From Xanthobacteraceae bacterium (GTDB lineage: Bacteria > Pseudomonadota > Alphaproteobacteria > Rhizobiales > Xanthobacteraceae), in contig JAIESC010000159.1 in assembly GCA_019746355.1 (NCBI GenBank), forward strand, positions 1-27,303: a stretch of 27,303 bases of DNA. Direction: 5' to 3'. The notes beneath the pieces were generated by a model, which was not told the origin of the DNA, did not search any database, and saw only the letters and a program-made list of their open reading frames with translations. Each line of letters starts with the position of its first letter. Within the stretch, counting starts at the first letter, position 1. The position numbers were made by a program, and so were the translations under genes. Shown here in pieces: positions 15,698 to 26,608 of this stretch.

Positions 15698-16288
15698 ATG
15701 TGCAATGCCTATGAACAGCACGTCGGCTGGGCCGAATACTGCAAGATGATGCAGGATCTCGCGCTCGACATCCCGACACAGCAAACCGAACTTGATCTGC
15801 CGAAGGCCGACGACATCAAGATCAACGATCGCGGCCCGGTCATGCGCGCCGTGGGCGACGTCGTCGAGCTCGCCTCGATGAATTTCAGCCTGCCGCCAAC
15901 CGGGCGCGGCGGACCCGTGTTCAATTTCCGCTCGGAAGGCCGAAGGTTCGGCAACAGCAAACGCTGCATCATTCCAGCCAGCGCCTTCTTTGAGTTCGTC
16001 GGCAAGAAATATCCGAAGGCGAAATATCGCTTCACGCTGAAGGGCTCGCCGATCACGGCGATCGCGGGCATCTGGCGCGAGGGTCAGGGCAATCATCCGC
16101 CGGCCTTCGCCATGCTGACGACGGCGCCGGGCGACGATATTGCGCCCTATCACAATCGCCAGGTCGTCGTGTTGAAGCCGTCGGACTGGTCCGCATGGCT
16201 TCAGCTCAGCAAGGCGGAAACGGAACTGCTGAAGCCGCTGCCGAAGGGAATGCTGGACGCGGAGCTTGTTCGGGCGGGCAGCGACTGA
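15698..16288 (+). CDS. SRAP (YedK/HMCES-like) abasic-site DNA crosslinking protein
   Basis: A 196-aa SOS response-associated peptidase family protein. Such proteins shield abasic sites in single-stranded DNA by a covalent bond from the N-terminal cysteine exposed after Met removal. Cys2 is present (MCNAYEQ), with NFRSE for the usual NARSE/NARAE, RCIIPASAFFEF with the conserved Glu, AIAGIWRE, and PYHNRQVVVL with the conserved His. The catalytic set therefore looks intact although several motif neighbours differ from E. coli YedK and the protein is somewhat shorter. The start is fixed by Cys2. An AAGG ribosome site is partly inside a small hairpin (15680-15697). It neighbours the UvrD-like gene and lies 9 kb from a translesion operon, which fits DNA-damage tolerance. 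Confidence 0.87.
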   Translation: MCNAYEQHVGWAEYCKMMQDLALDIPTQQTELDLPKADDIKINDRGPVMRAVGDVVELASMNFSLPPTGRGGPVFNFRSEGRRFGNSKRCIIPASAFFEFVGKKYPKAKYRFTLKGSPITAIAGIWREGQGNHPPAFAMLTTAPGDDIAPYHNRQVVVLKPSDWSAWLQLSKAETELLKPLPKGMLDAELVRAGSD

Positions 16289-16373
16289 TTGCCCCGCTTC
16301 CGCCGTTACGGCGCCAACCGTCTGTCGTCGCGGTTCTTGCTCGGGATGACGAAATCGGTCGACTTAAGCGCCT

Positions 16374-16388
16374 GTTCATGATTTGTAC
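16374..16388 (+). promoter_or_regulatory. Possible degenerate LexA site upstream of the UvrD-like gene
   Basis: GTTC at 16374-16377, seven bases, then GTAC at 16385-16388. This is the alphaproteobacterial SOS box GTTC-N7-GTTC with one mismatch, placed 27 bases before the ATG. A single such match can occur by chance; the downstream helicase makes it worth noting. Confidence 0.35.
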
Positions 16389-16415
16389 CATAGCCTCGGG
16401 ATTCGGGGCATTGGG

Positions 16416-18521
16416 ATGTTGCAGCAGGTCAGGACGGTTCAACAACAAGAGGCAGGCAGCGCAGCCTATCTGGCCGGGTTGAACCCGCAGCAGCGGCGCG
16501 CCGTCGAGCACGGCTGTGCTGACCTGAGTGACGCCCTGCCCCTACTGATCATTGCCGGCGCCGGCTCCGGAAAGACCAACACGCTGGCGCACCGCGTGGC
16601 GCACCTTGTCGTTTCAGGCGCCGATCCGCGCCGCATCATGTTGCTGACCTTCTCGCGACGCGCCGCGGTCGAGATGCAGCGCCGCGTCGAGCGGATCATG
16701 ACCAAGGCACTCGGACCAAATGCCGGCGCAATGGCCGACGCGCTGGCCTGGTCGGGAACATTCCACGCGATGGGCGCGCGGCTCCTGCGTGAAAATGCGG
16801 CTGACATCGGACTGGATGCGGCCTTCACCATCCACGATCGCGAAGATTCCGCCGATCTGATGAATCTCGTGCGGCACGATCTCGGCTTCTCGAAAATGGA
16901 GAAGCGCTTCCCGATGAAGGACACATGCCTGGCGATCTATTCCCGCGCCGTGAATGCGGAGACGCCGCTCGGCGAAGTGCTCGGCGGCGTCTTCCCCTGG
17001 TGCGCCGAATGGGAGGTCGAACTACAAAGATTGTTCGGCGCCTATGTCGAAGCCAAGCAGAAACAGAACGTGCTCGATTACGACGATCTGCTGCTCTACT
17101 GGGCGCAGATGATGATGGCGCCGGAGCTCGCCGAAGACCTCTCGGACAGGTTCGACCACGTCCTGATCGATGAATATCAGGATACGAACAGGCTTCAGGC
17201 CTCGATCCTGCTCAACTTCAAGCCGACAGGCCGCGGTCTCACCGTCGTCGGCGACGACGCGCAGTCGATCTATTCGTTCCGCGCCGCGACGGTGCGCAAC
17301 ATCCTCGACTTCCCCGGTCATTTCTCGCCACGGGCCGAGCTGGTCACGCTCGAGCAGAATTATCGCTCGACGCAGCCGATCCTCGCCGCCGCCAATGCTG
17401 TGATCGACCTTGCCGCGGAGCGTTTCACCAAGAATCTCTGGTCCGATCGCCCGTCGTCCGATCTGCCGGCACTCGTCAACGTCGCCGACGACAATGCGCA
17501 GGCCGGCTACATTGTCGAAAATATCCTCGCCAATCGCGAGGCCGGTCAGCGCCTGAAATCGCAGGCGGTCCTGTTCCGCACATCAAGCCATAGCGCGACG
17601 CTCGAAGTCGAGCTGACCCGGCGCAACATCCCGTTCGTCAAATTCGGCGGCCTCAAATTCCTCGAGGCGGCGCACATCAAGGATGTCCTTGCCATGCTGC
17701 GATGGGCGCAGAATCTGCGTGATCGCGTCGCCGGGTTCCGGGTGGCGCAGCTCCTTCCCGGCATCGGTCCGGGCACGGCGGCGAAGCTGCTGGACGGCAT
17801 CGCGGCGAGCGGAAGTTCAGCCGCCGGTCTGCACGGCTTCCGCCCTCCGGCAGCGGCCGCCGCGCACTGGCAGGATTTCGTCGACACCATGAGCACGCTG
17901 CATCTCGGCGCGGCGGGATGGCCATCGGAGCTTGATCTGGCCTGTCGCTGGTATCTGCCGTTCATGGAGCAACGCTACGAGGATGCGGCGCAACGACAGG
18001 CAGACCTCACCCAGCTTGCGCAGATCGCAGCCAGCTATCCGACCCGCGAGCGTTTCCTGACCGAACTGACGCTCGACCCACCCGATGCGACCAGCGACCA
18101 GGCCGGTCCGCCGCTTCTCGATGAAGATTATCTGATCCTCTCGACTATTCATTCTGCCAAGGGCCAGGAATGGTCCTCTGTCTTCGTGCTCAACGTCGTG
18201 GATGGCTGCATCCCCTCCGATCTGGGTGTCGGCTCGACCCCGGAGATCGAGGAAGAACGTCGGCTTCTTTATGTCGCCATGACCCGCGCCAAGGATCAGC
18301 TTCATCTGATGGTTCCGCATCGGTTCTTCACGCACGGCCAGCGAAGCCTCGGCGATCGTCATGTCTACGCACAGCGCACGCGCTTCATCCCAAATGCGAT
18401 CACGAAGCAATTCCAGAGCCGCTACTGGCCGCGTGCTCAAGCGGCCAGTGCTGCTGTACGATCGACACGGACGCCGATCGACATGAAAGCGCGCATGCGC
18501 GGCATGTGGGGAAGCAGCTAG
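16416..18521 (+). CDS. UvrD/Rep-family SF1A ATP-dependent DNA helicase
   Basis: A 701-aa 3'-5' helicase with the full motif set. The Q motif is LNPQQRRAVEH, then Walker A AGAGSGKTNT (about 45-55), Ia TFSRRAAVEMQRR, II LIDEYQDTN (about 250), III VVGDDAQSIYSFR, IV LEQNYRSTQPI, V STIHSAKGQEW and VI EEERRLLYVAMTRAKDQLHL (about 610). The C-terminal tail after about 650 is short and has no UvrD Tudor domain that I can see. ATG 16416 is preferred; an in-frame TTG lies at 16383. It is likely to unwind DNA in repair, replication restart or plasmid metabolism. It is not host uvrD by context, but a mobile-element paralogue. Confidence 0.92.
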   Translation: MLQQVRTVQQQEAGSAAYLAGLNPQQRRAVEHGCADLSDALPLLIIAGAGSGKTNTLAHRVAHLVVSGADPRRIMLLTFSRRAAVEMQRRVERIMTKALGPNAGAMADALAWSGTFHAMGARLLRENAADIGLDAAFTIHDREDSADLMNLVRHDLGFSKMEKRFPMKDTCLAIYSRAVNAETPLGEVLGGVFPWCAEWEVELQRLFGAYVEAKQKQNVLDYDDLLLYWAQMMMAPELAEDLSDRFDHVLIDEYQDTNRLQASILLNFKPTGRGLTVVGDDAQSIYSFRAATVRNILDFPGHFSPRAELVTLEQNYRSTQPILAAANAVIDLAAERFTKNLWSDRPSSDLPALVNVADDNAQAGYIVENILANREAGQRLKSQAVLFRTSSHSATLEVELTRRNIPFVKFGGLKFLEAAHIKDVLAMLRWAQNLRDRVAGFRVAQLLPGIGPGTAAKLLDGIAASGSSAAGLHGFRPPAAAAAHWQDFVDTMSTLHLGAAGWPSELDLACRWYLPFMEQRYEDAAQRQADLTQLAQIAASYPTRERFLTELTLDPPDATSDQAGPPLLDEDYLILSTIHSAKGQEWSSVFVLNVVDGCIPSDLGVGSTPEIEEERRLLYVAMTRAKDQLHLMVPHRFFTHGQRSLGDRHVYAQRTRFIPNAITKQFQSRYWPRAQAASAAVRSTRTPIDMKARMRGMWGSS

Positions 18522-18593
18522 AGACGAAGGAGCCGCGCCGTAGCCGCCGTTAATTTGGATAGCGCCTGAGACTAGCCGGAGCGACGTTTTTCA

Positions 18594-18612
18594 ACGGGCC
18601 AGACCGGCCCGT
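18594..18612. other. GC hairpin in the spacer between UvrD-like and HEPN genes
   Basis: A perfect 7-bp stem, ACGGGCC with AGACC loop and GGCCCGT, lies 72 bases past the UvrD-like stop and 150 bases beyond the stop of the convergent HEPN gene. Neither side has a clear T tract on its exit strand, so termination is possible but not well supported. The rest of the 240-base spacer (18522-18761) shows no gene. Confidence 0.35.
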
Positions 18613-18761
18613 CCCCTGTCTCCTCGTGCCCGCGACCGAGATCACGCAGCACGCAGGATGCCCTCTACGTGGTCAATCTGAGCCGATTCGCTCCGCTTGA
18701 ACAATATCGGGGGCCGCTCTGGCTTATTTGCGGCTTGTACCGAAAATTCCGCGTCTCTCTG

Positions 18762-20129
18762 CTATTCGTCTCCTTCTTGCTCTGGCGGTGGGAACGCCCA
18801 GCCGTCGCTTTGAAGTAACGCAAGGACGTCTTCGTAACGAGCGGTTCGTCCCATGCGACGCAAGAGCTGGTAGAAACGATTCCGCGCATCATGAGTGGGT
18901 AGGTTAGCGGCATCGGCATCACGAAGGAGGCCAAGCAGAAGACTAGGGGTGTCTGCTGCATCCCAATTCTGGCCGTTCTCGATGATCGCATCCAGGAGGT
19001 CGTCGTGCTGCTCGCTGTTCAGATTCCCGGCAAACGGTGCGATTAAATCACGAAAATTGGCCTCCGATCCCCGGAAGCTGCCCGACCCTTCATAGGTGTC
19101 GACCGCGCGTGGCCAAAGATCGGTAAGTGGCGCCGTAGCTATCGCTTCCTCGAGTCGTTCATTGTTGAGAGTCTCGATCAATAGGAGTAGCGACTCCCGG
19201 AAGTGGGGCACGGTGACACCGGCGAGCATCCGGTACTCCGTCATCACGGCCGCGTCGGCGTTGTCGACGGTCTCCTGCAACGCAGTCCTTGTCGGCTGTT
19301 GCAGTAGCGGCCAGAAGTCCGGGAAGGACGCAATGAATGCGATTGCGCGTGGTCGGTGGTCGGGTTCGAGATTGTCTATTAGTCTGATGATCGCCAATGA
19401 CACGTCCGGCCAAGAGTGGGCTGCCCGCTCCCGCACGGCAACCAGCGAGGAGACGATCTTGTGATTTTCCGGCTCCCATTGCGCTGGCGTGCCTTTAAGT
19501 AGCGATTTGGCGAGTACCGTTCCGAAGTTGCGGATGTTTTGGACGCGGACGCGCTCAAGATAGCGCTGCTCGACATAATCCAGAATGCGAGCGTGCACGA
19601 TCGGGAAACCCGTCGATTGAACGTCCACGTCAAACAGTTCGAAGATCGCCTTCCCTTGCAGCGCTTCTTGGGAGAGAACCAAGTCCACTGCGTTGACAAG
19701 GTGCAGCCGGACGAGTTCGGGTGACGGCTCAAAGAGCTCAGCTTCTGCCGAGAATGCCGGGTGAGCGCAATAATTCCGATCCTCACGAAGACGTTCAAGA
19801 TGCGTACGCGCGATGCGGTTCACAATCTGCGTGTTGTTCGTAGCGTCGTCGACGATACCTGCTTCTAGGTGCAGCAGTCGTCTGACGTCGCCGGCTGCGG
19901 TCGCGACGTCCCATGATTGAACGAAAGCTGCCGCTGCTGCGTCGCCCAACGCGCCCAGCTCTCGGTACTTTGCAATCAGGTCATAGACGACCGCAACCCA
20001 GGTCGAGGAGAGCGCAGCGCGAAGTGCTCCGGCCTTGTAAGCCTTGACGGCATCCAGAAAGTAGACTTTCGACTGCGCATTCCTGATGCGTGTAAGCAGC
20101 ATGTCGAGGTCGATAAAGCCGGAGTCCAC
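18762..20129 (-). CDS. Uncharacterised HEPN-motif protein, defence candidate
   Basis: A 455-aa protein that I cannot assign to a named family. Residues 1-125 look like a four-helix HEPN fold (FLDAVKAYKAGALRAALSST, then HLERLREDRNYCAHPAFSAE). They end in R118-N119-Y-C-A-H123, the Rx4-6H motif used by HEPN ribonucleases. Residues about 150-455 look all-helical, HEAT-like, with no further motif. HEPN proteins cut RNA in toxin-antitoxin, CRISPR and abortive-infection systems; that role here is inferred. The start is GTG 20129 with TAGGTG about 7 bases upstream; ATG 20102 is an alternative. Three sampled 60-base stretches have 34-35 G+C (57-58%), against 44 of 60 in a dnaE2 stretch, so it was probably acquired separately. 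It has no obvious antitoxin partner beside it. Confidence 0.65.
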   Translation of the reverse strand: MDSGFIDLDMLLTRIRNAQSKVYFLDAVKAYKAGALRAALSSTWVAVVYDLIAKYRELGALGDAAAAAFVQSWDVATAAGDVRRLLHLEAGIVDDATNNTQIVNRIARTHLERLREDRNYCAHPAFSAEAELFEPSPELVRLHLVNAVDLVLSQEALQGKAIFELFDVDVQSTGFPIVHARILDYVEQRYLERVRVQNIRNFGTVLAKSLLKGTPAQWEPENHKIVSSLVAVRERAAHSWPDVSLAIIRLIDNLEPDHRPRAIAFIASFPDFWPLLQQPTRTALQETVDNADAAVMTEYRMLAGVTVPHFRESLLLLIETLNNERLEEAIATAPLTDLWPRAVDTYEGSGSFRGSEANFRDLIAPFAGNLNSEQHDDLLDAIIENGQNWDAADTPSLLLGLLRDADAANLPTHDARNRFYQLLRRMGRTARYEDVLALLQSDGWAFPPPEQEGDE

Positions 20130-20181
20130 GGGGCTGCACCTAGTTTCGAAGTGAGCTGAAAAACGTATCCGAGCCTATACT

Positions 20182-23447
<3,266 letters not shown>

Positions 23448-23451
<4 letters not shown>

Positions 23452-24962
23452 GCGAAGATTCCGTGCAGATACCAGCGCTGCGAGCCGGTCTCGCCGTGCT
23501 CGCCGTCCCCGGCGCGGTAGATCCAGAACCGCTCGCCCTGCTCGTCTTCGACGCGGAAGTAATCGCGCACGGCGTCGAGCTCGGCGTCGCTGCGCCACCA
23601 TTCCTCGAATATCCGTTCGGGGCCGTCGGCGCGCCGCACGCGCCGGCGCACGCCGCGCCAAGTGAAAGTGACCGGCGGATGATCGGGCAGAAGCGCCACG
23701 GTCTCGATCGGCTCGGGCGAGGCGAGGAGCCGCGCCGGCCGCGGCCACAATCCCGACCAGGAGGCGCCGGCGTCGGGCGAGGCCGGCGCGGCGCGCGCGA
23801 CGCACCGTTCCGGCACGTCGCTCTGGACCGGCACGATGCGATAGAGCCGGTCGCCGCCGATGCGGTTGGACAGCGTGTCGATCAGGTCGCTGATGTCCGC
23901 CTCCGGCGGGGCGGCGAGATCGGAGATGGTCTGCTTCGCGTCCAGAGGCTCGGCGATCGTCGCGGCGAGCCGCATGAGCTCGATGCCGAAGCCGGGATCA
24001 ATGGTCTCGATCTTGTCGGTGAGGAGCCGCGTCAGCCGCGTGGCGTCGCGCACAGGCAACGCCGTGCCGACGCGGACCGCGACCATCCGCGCATCGACGC
24101 GGTGACAGAGAAGGTCGAGGCGCCGGGCCCCCTGCCCGCGCGCCTCAAGCAGGATGCAAAGCTCGCTCACCAGCTTGGCGATGTAGCGGGCGATCGTCTC
24201 GGCCGGCTCGGGAAATTGCCGCCGCACCTCGGCGATCTCGGCGGGCCGGATCGGGTCGATCGGCTCGCTGAGACGGCGCATCGCCTGGTCGAGGCGGCGG
24301 CCGATGTCGGACCCGAAGCGCAGCGCGAGCGGCGCGCGCGGGGTGCGCTCGAGATCGCCGATATGGTCGAGGCCAAGCCGGCGCAAGCTGTCGACGGTCG
24401 TGGCCGGCAGCCGCAATGCCGCGATCGGCAGGGACATGATCGCTGCGGCGCTCTCGCCGGCGGGAACGACAAGCGTCGGCCGTGCGGCGAAGCGCGCGAG
24501 CGCATGCGCTGCGCCCCAGGTGTCGGCCATCGCCGCGCGCGCGGACAGGCCGGCAGCTTTCAGGCGCGCCACCATGTCGGCGAGCATGGCGGCCTCGCCG
24601 CCGTGAAGATGGGTGGCGCCGGTCGCCTCGATAACGAGGCCGTCGGGCGGGTTTGCCGCGACAATCGGCGAATAGCGGCGCAGCGCCCAGAGCGCGAGCC
24701 GGTCGAGCGCGGCGAGGTCCGCGTCCGGCTCGGCGTCGCGCATGACGAGATCCCTCACGAGTGCCTGCGCCTTGCTGGCGGCCATGCCGATGCGCAGGCC
24801 CGCGCGCTGCGCGGCCGCATCGGCGGCCAGGATCTCACGTCGGCGACCCTCACGGCCGACAAGGACGAGCGGCGTCTCAGGCGGAGGCGCGGCGTCGCCC
24901 AACATCCTTCGCACCCTGTCCGTCGGCCAGGCTGGAAGGAAGAGCGAGACGACCCTGGTCAT
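23448..24962 (-). CDS. imuB: ImuB, Y-family polymerase-like mutasome scaffold
   Basis: A 504-aa inactive Y-family polymerase relative. It begins [19 protein letters not shown], where active Y-family enzymes have catalytic acidic residues, and keeps the palm/fingers pattern ([37 protein letters not shown]). The little-finger-like part follows, and the C terminus ([29 protein letters not shown]) is a DUF6504-type tail typical of ImuB. It links the beta clamp, ImuA and DnaE2; I do not see an obvious QLxLF clamp motif. ATG 24962 has GGAGG six bases upstream. Its 5' end overlaps the 3' end of imuA by 86 bases, and its stop overlaps dnaE2. Confidence 0.92.
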
Positions 24963-25638
24963 CACACGCCTCCACAACGAAATCCGCGCATTCTCCGGCT
25001 CGGCTGCGGATCAGCTCGAGCAGCCAGCGCGGCCGGCCGACGCCGGGGACTGGCAGCGGCGCCGACGGCAGCGCCGACACGCGCCATCGCGTCGTGGCCG
25101 CCGTCGGCATCCCAAAATCCGCCGCCTCGGTCTGTCGCCGCCAGCGCCGGACCGCGAGGCCGAGTGTGCCGGAGGCCTCGGCGGCGAGCTGGAGCCGCCG
25201 CGAGGCGGTCATGGACAGACGCGACACCTCGGCGACGACGGCGCCCAATCCGGGATGCCGCAACCCTTCCTCGAAGCAGGCGAGCAGCGCTTTCTCGTCG
25301 CCGCACTCGACATAGACGACGCGGCCAGGTGCGAGCCCGGCCTGGGCGAGCGCCGGTGCGAACAAATCCATGCGCGTCAGACACCACAGAACCTTGCCGC
25401 CGCTGCGCGTCGCGACGCCGGCGGCGAACAGGGCGGCGGCCGCGCCGTCCACGGCCCCGTTGCCTCCGCCGGCGACCTCATGCAGCGCGCCGCGCAGCAA
25501 CCCTCCTTCCGGAAGAACCCGGTCGATCGCCGCCAGGCCGAAGGGCAGGACCGCGCGCTGATGCGCGGCCCTGCCCTCCAGGCGGGCGATGCGTGCCCGG
25601 AGCTCGGACACGACTGATCGGGGGGCGGACGTACTCAT
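24877..25638 (-). CDS. imuA: ImuA, RecA-like accessory protein of the mutasome
   Basis: A 253-aa ImuA-type protein with a RecA/SulA-like fold. LRARIARLEG is the N-terminal helix; PFGLAAIDRVLPEGGLLRGA leads to a degenerate nucleotide loop, HEVAGGGNGAVDGAAA, which lacks the GK(T/S) of a working Walker A. RWRRQTEAADFGMPTAATTR is a typical C-terminal stretch. ATG 25638 is used; an in-frame GTG at 25659 is an alternative, and neither has a well-spaced ribosome site. It is the first gene of imuA-imuB-dnaE2, read leftwards from a LexA box just upstream. Confidence 0.88.
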   Translation of the reverse strand: MSTSAPRSVVSELRARIARLEGRAAHQRAVLPFGLAAIDRVLPEGGLLRGALHEVAGGGNGAVDGAAAALFAAGVATRSGGKVLWCLTRMDLFAPALAQAGLAPGRVVYVECGDEKALLACFEEGLRHPGLGAVVAEVSRLSMTASRRLQLAAEASGTLGLAVRRWRRQTEAADFGMPTAATTRWRVSALPSAPLPVPGVGRPRWLLELIRSRAGECADFVVEACDDQGRLALPSSLADGQGAKDVGRRRASA

Positions 25639-25668
25639 GTCCTTTGCAACGCTCTCCACATTGAGTAT

Positions 25669-25683
25669 GTTCTATGTTTGTTC
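25669..25683 (-). promoter_or_regulatory. LexA (SOS) box of the imuA-imuB-dnaE2 operon
   Basis: A perfect direct repeat GTTC-N7-GTTC on the plus strand (GAAC-N7-GAAC in the operon direction), the alphaproteobacterial LexA consensus. It lies 31 bases from the imuA ATG. A TTGACT -35-like hexamer is at 25698-25703 on the minus strand; no good -10 is apparent, and the box would cover that position. Confidence 0.9.
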
Positions 25684-25771
25684 TCGCCGCCATTGAGAGT
25701 CAATCGGACTCATCGGATTCGGCCTGCGGAGGGGTCGTCCGGAAGGAGAGAGAGGGCGAGACGGGTTGCTC

Positions 25772-25852
25772 TGACCAAAGTTTGAGTAGAAATTCTGGTC
25801 AGCCCCGCTTCCAGATTGCTACTGACCAATGTTTGTATATAATCTTCGGCCA
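25772..25852 (+). promoter_or_regulatory. Duplicated operator upstream of the AbiE-type module
   Basis: Two related 30-base sites at 25772-25801 and 25823-25852, 51 bases apart. Both begin TGACCAA(A/T)GTTTG and agree at 21 of 30 positions by eye. The first is an inverted repeat, TGACCA at 25772 and TGGTCA at 25796. The second ends in GGCCA, a weakened half. The second overlaps the TATAAT -10 and the start site region. AbiEi antitoxins are known to bind paired inverted repeats and repress their own operon, so these are likely its operators. Confidence 0.6.
25816..25843 (+). promoter_or_regulatory. Promoter of the AbiE-type module
   Basis: TTGCTA at 25816-25821, 16 bases, then the perfect -10 hexamer TATAAT at 25838-25843. 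A transcript would begin near 25850, leaving a short leader to the ATG at 25868 and excluding the in-frame ATG at 25829 as the start. Confidence 0.6.
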
Positions 25853-25867
25853 GCAACGAGCGGCGCC

Positions 25868-26608
25868 ATGCCCGACCCGACGTCCGACACCCTCGACCGC
25901 ATCCATGCCCGGATCGCCCAGGCGGCACCGGCAGGCGTGTGGTCGCGCGCCGATTTTCTGGACATCGGAACGCCGCACGCAGTCGAGAAGGCGCTGCAGC
26001 GGCTGACCCGGCGCGGCGACATCCGCCGCCCCTATCGCGGCCTCTACGACAAGCCCGGCGTCAGCAAGCTGACCGGCAAGATGGTGTTTCCGCCACGCGC
26101 CTCCTTCATCGACGCGATCGCACGACGCGACAAGCTGCGCGTCCTCGTCGACGGCATGACCGCCGCGAACGACCTCGGCTTGACGACGGCCGTGCCGGCG
26201 CGCTCGACGATCTATGCCGACACCTATCCCCGGCCAATCGAGATCGAGGCGAGCGCCGGCGATCCGAAGGCGACGAAGCCGGTCATCTACAAGCTCGACT
26301 TCAAGCGCATCGCGGCCAAGACGGCGTTCTGGGCCGGCCGGCCGGCGATGCGCGTCGTCCAGGCGCTCGCATGGTTTCGGGATGAGAAGTCGAGCCTCGA
26401 CGCCGCGGTGAACGGCATCGTCCGGCATCTCGCGCGCGATCCGAACCGGGAGAAGGTCACGGAGGATCTGCGCGAGAACATCCACGCGGTCCCGGCCTGG
26501 ATGTATCCGCTGATCGAAACGATCACGCGCAGGCTCGCGGAGCATCAAAGCGAAAGCCTGCCGGACATCGAGCGCGCGAAGGGCGACCATGCAGAAGACG
26601 TTCATTGA
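25868..26608 (+). CDS. DUF6088 / AbiEi-like antitoxin
   Basis: A 246-aa antitoxin of the AbiE type IV toxin-antitoxin class. The N terminus is a winged helix (WSRADFLDIGTPHAVEKALQ, then LTRRGDIRRPYRGLYDKPGV). The middle (FIDAIARRDKLRVLVDGMTA, NDLGLTTAVPARSTIYAD) matches DUF6088 proteins. The C-terminal part would bind or oppose the toxin without stable complex formation in known systems. ATG 25868 follows the TATAAT promoter. Its 3' end overlaps the toxin gene by 20 bases, indicating coupled translation. It should repress its own operon through the two sites at 25772-25852. It is divergent from imuA. Confidence 0.85.
   Translation: MPDPTSDTLDRIHARIAQAAPAGVWSRADFLDIGTPHAVEKALQRLTRRGDIRRPYRGLYDKPGVSKLTGKMVFPPRASFIDAIARRDKLRVLVDGMTAANDLGLTTAVPARSTIYADTYPRPIEIEASAGDPKATKPVIYKLDFKRIAAKTAFWAGRPAMRVVQALAWFRDEKSSLDAAVNGIVRHLARDPNREKVTEDLRENIHAVPAWMYPLIETITRRLAEHQSESLPDIERAKGDHAEDVH

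Noticed and set aside
18660..18700. Possible insertion-sequence end downstream of the HEPN gene (gtggtcaatctgagccgatt)
   Set aside because: It recalls ends of IS21-like elements, but no matching inverted end, target duplication or transposase is seen.
23452..23805. N-terminal extension of DnaE2
   Set aside because: It overlaps imuB in another frame and adds low-complexity sequence; the ATGA junction at 23448-23451 fixes the start.
25829..25867. Earlier ATG for the DUF6088 antitoxin
   Set aside because: It overlaps the TATAAT hexamer and would lie upstream of the expected transcription start.
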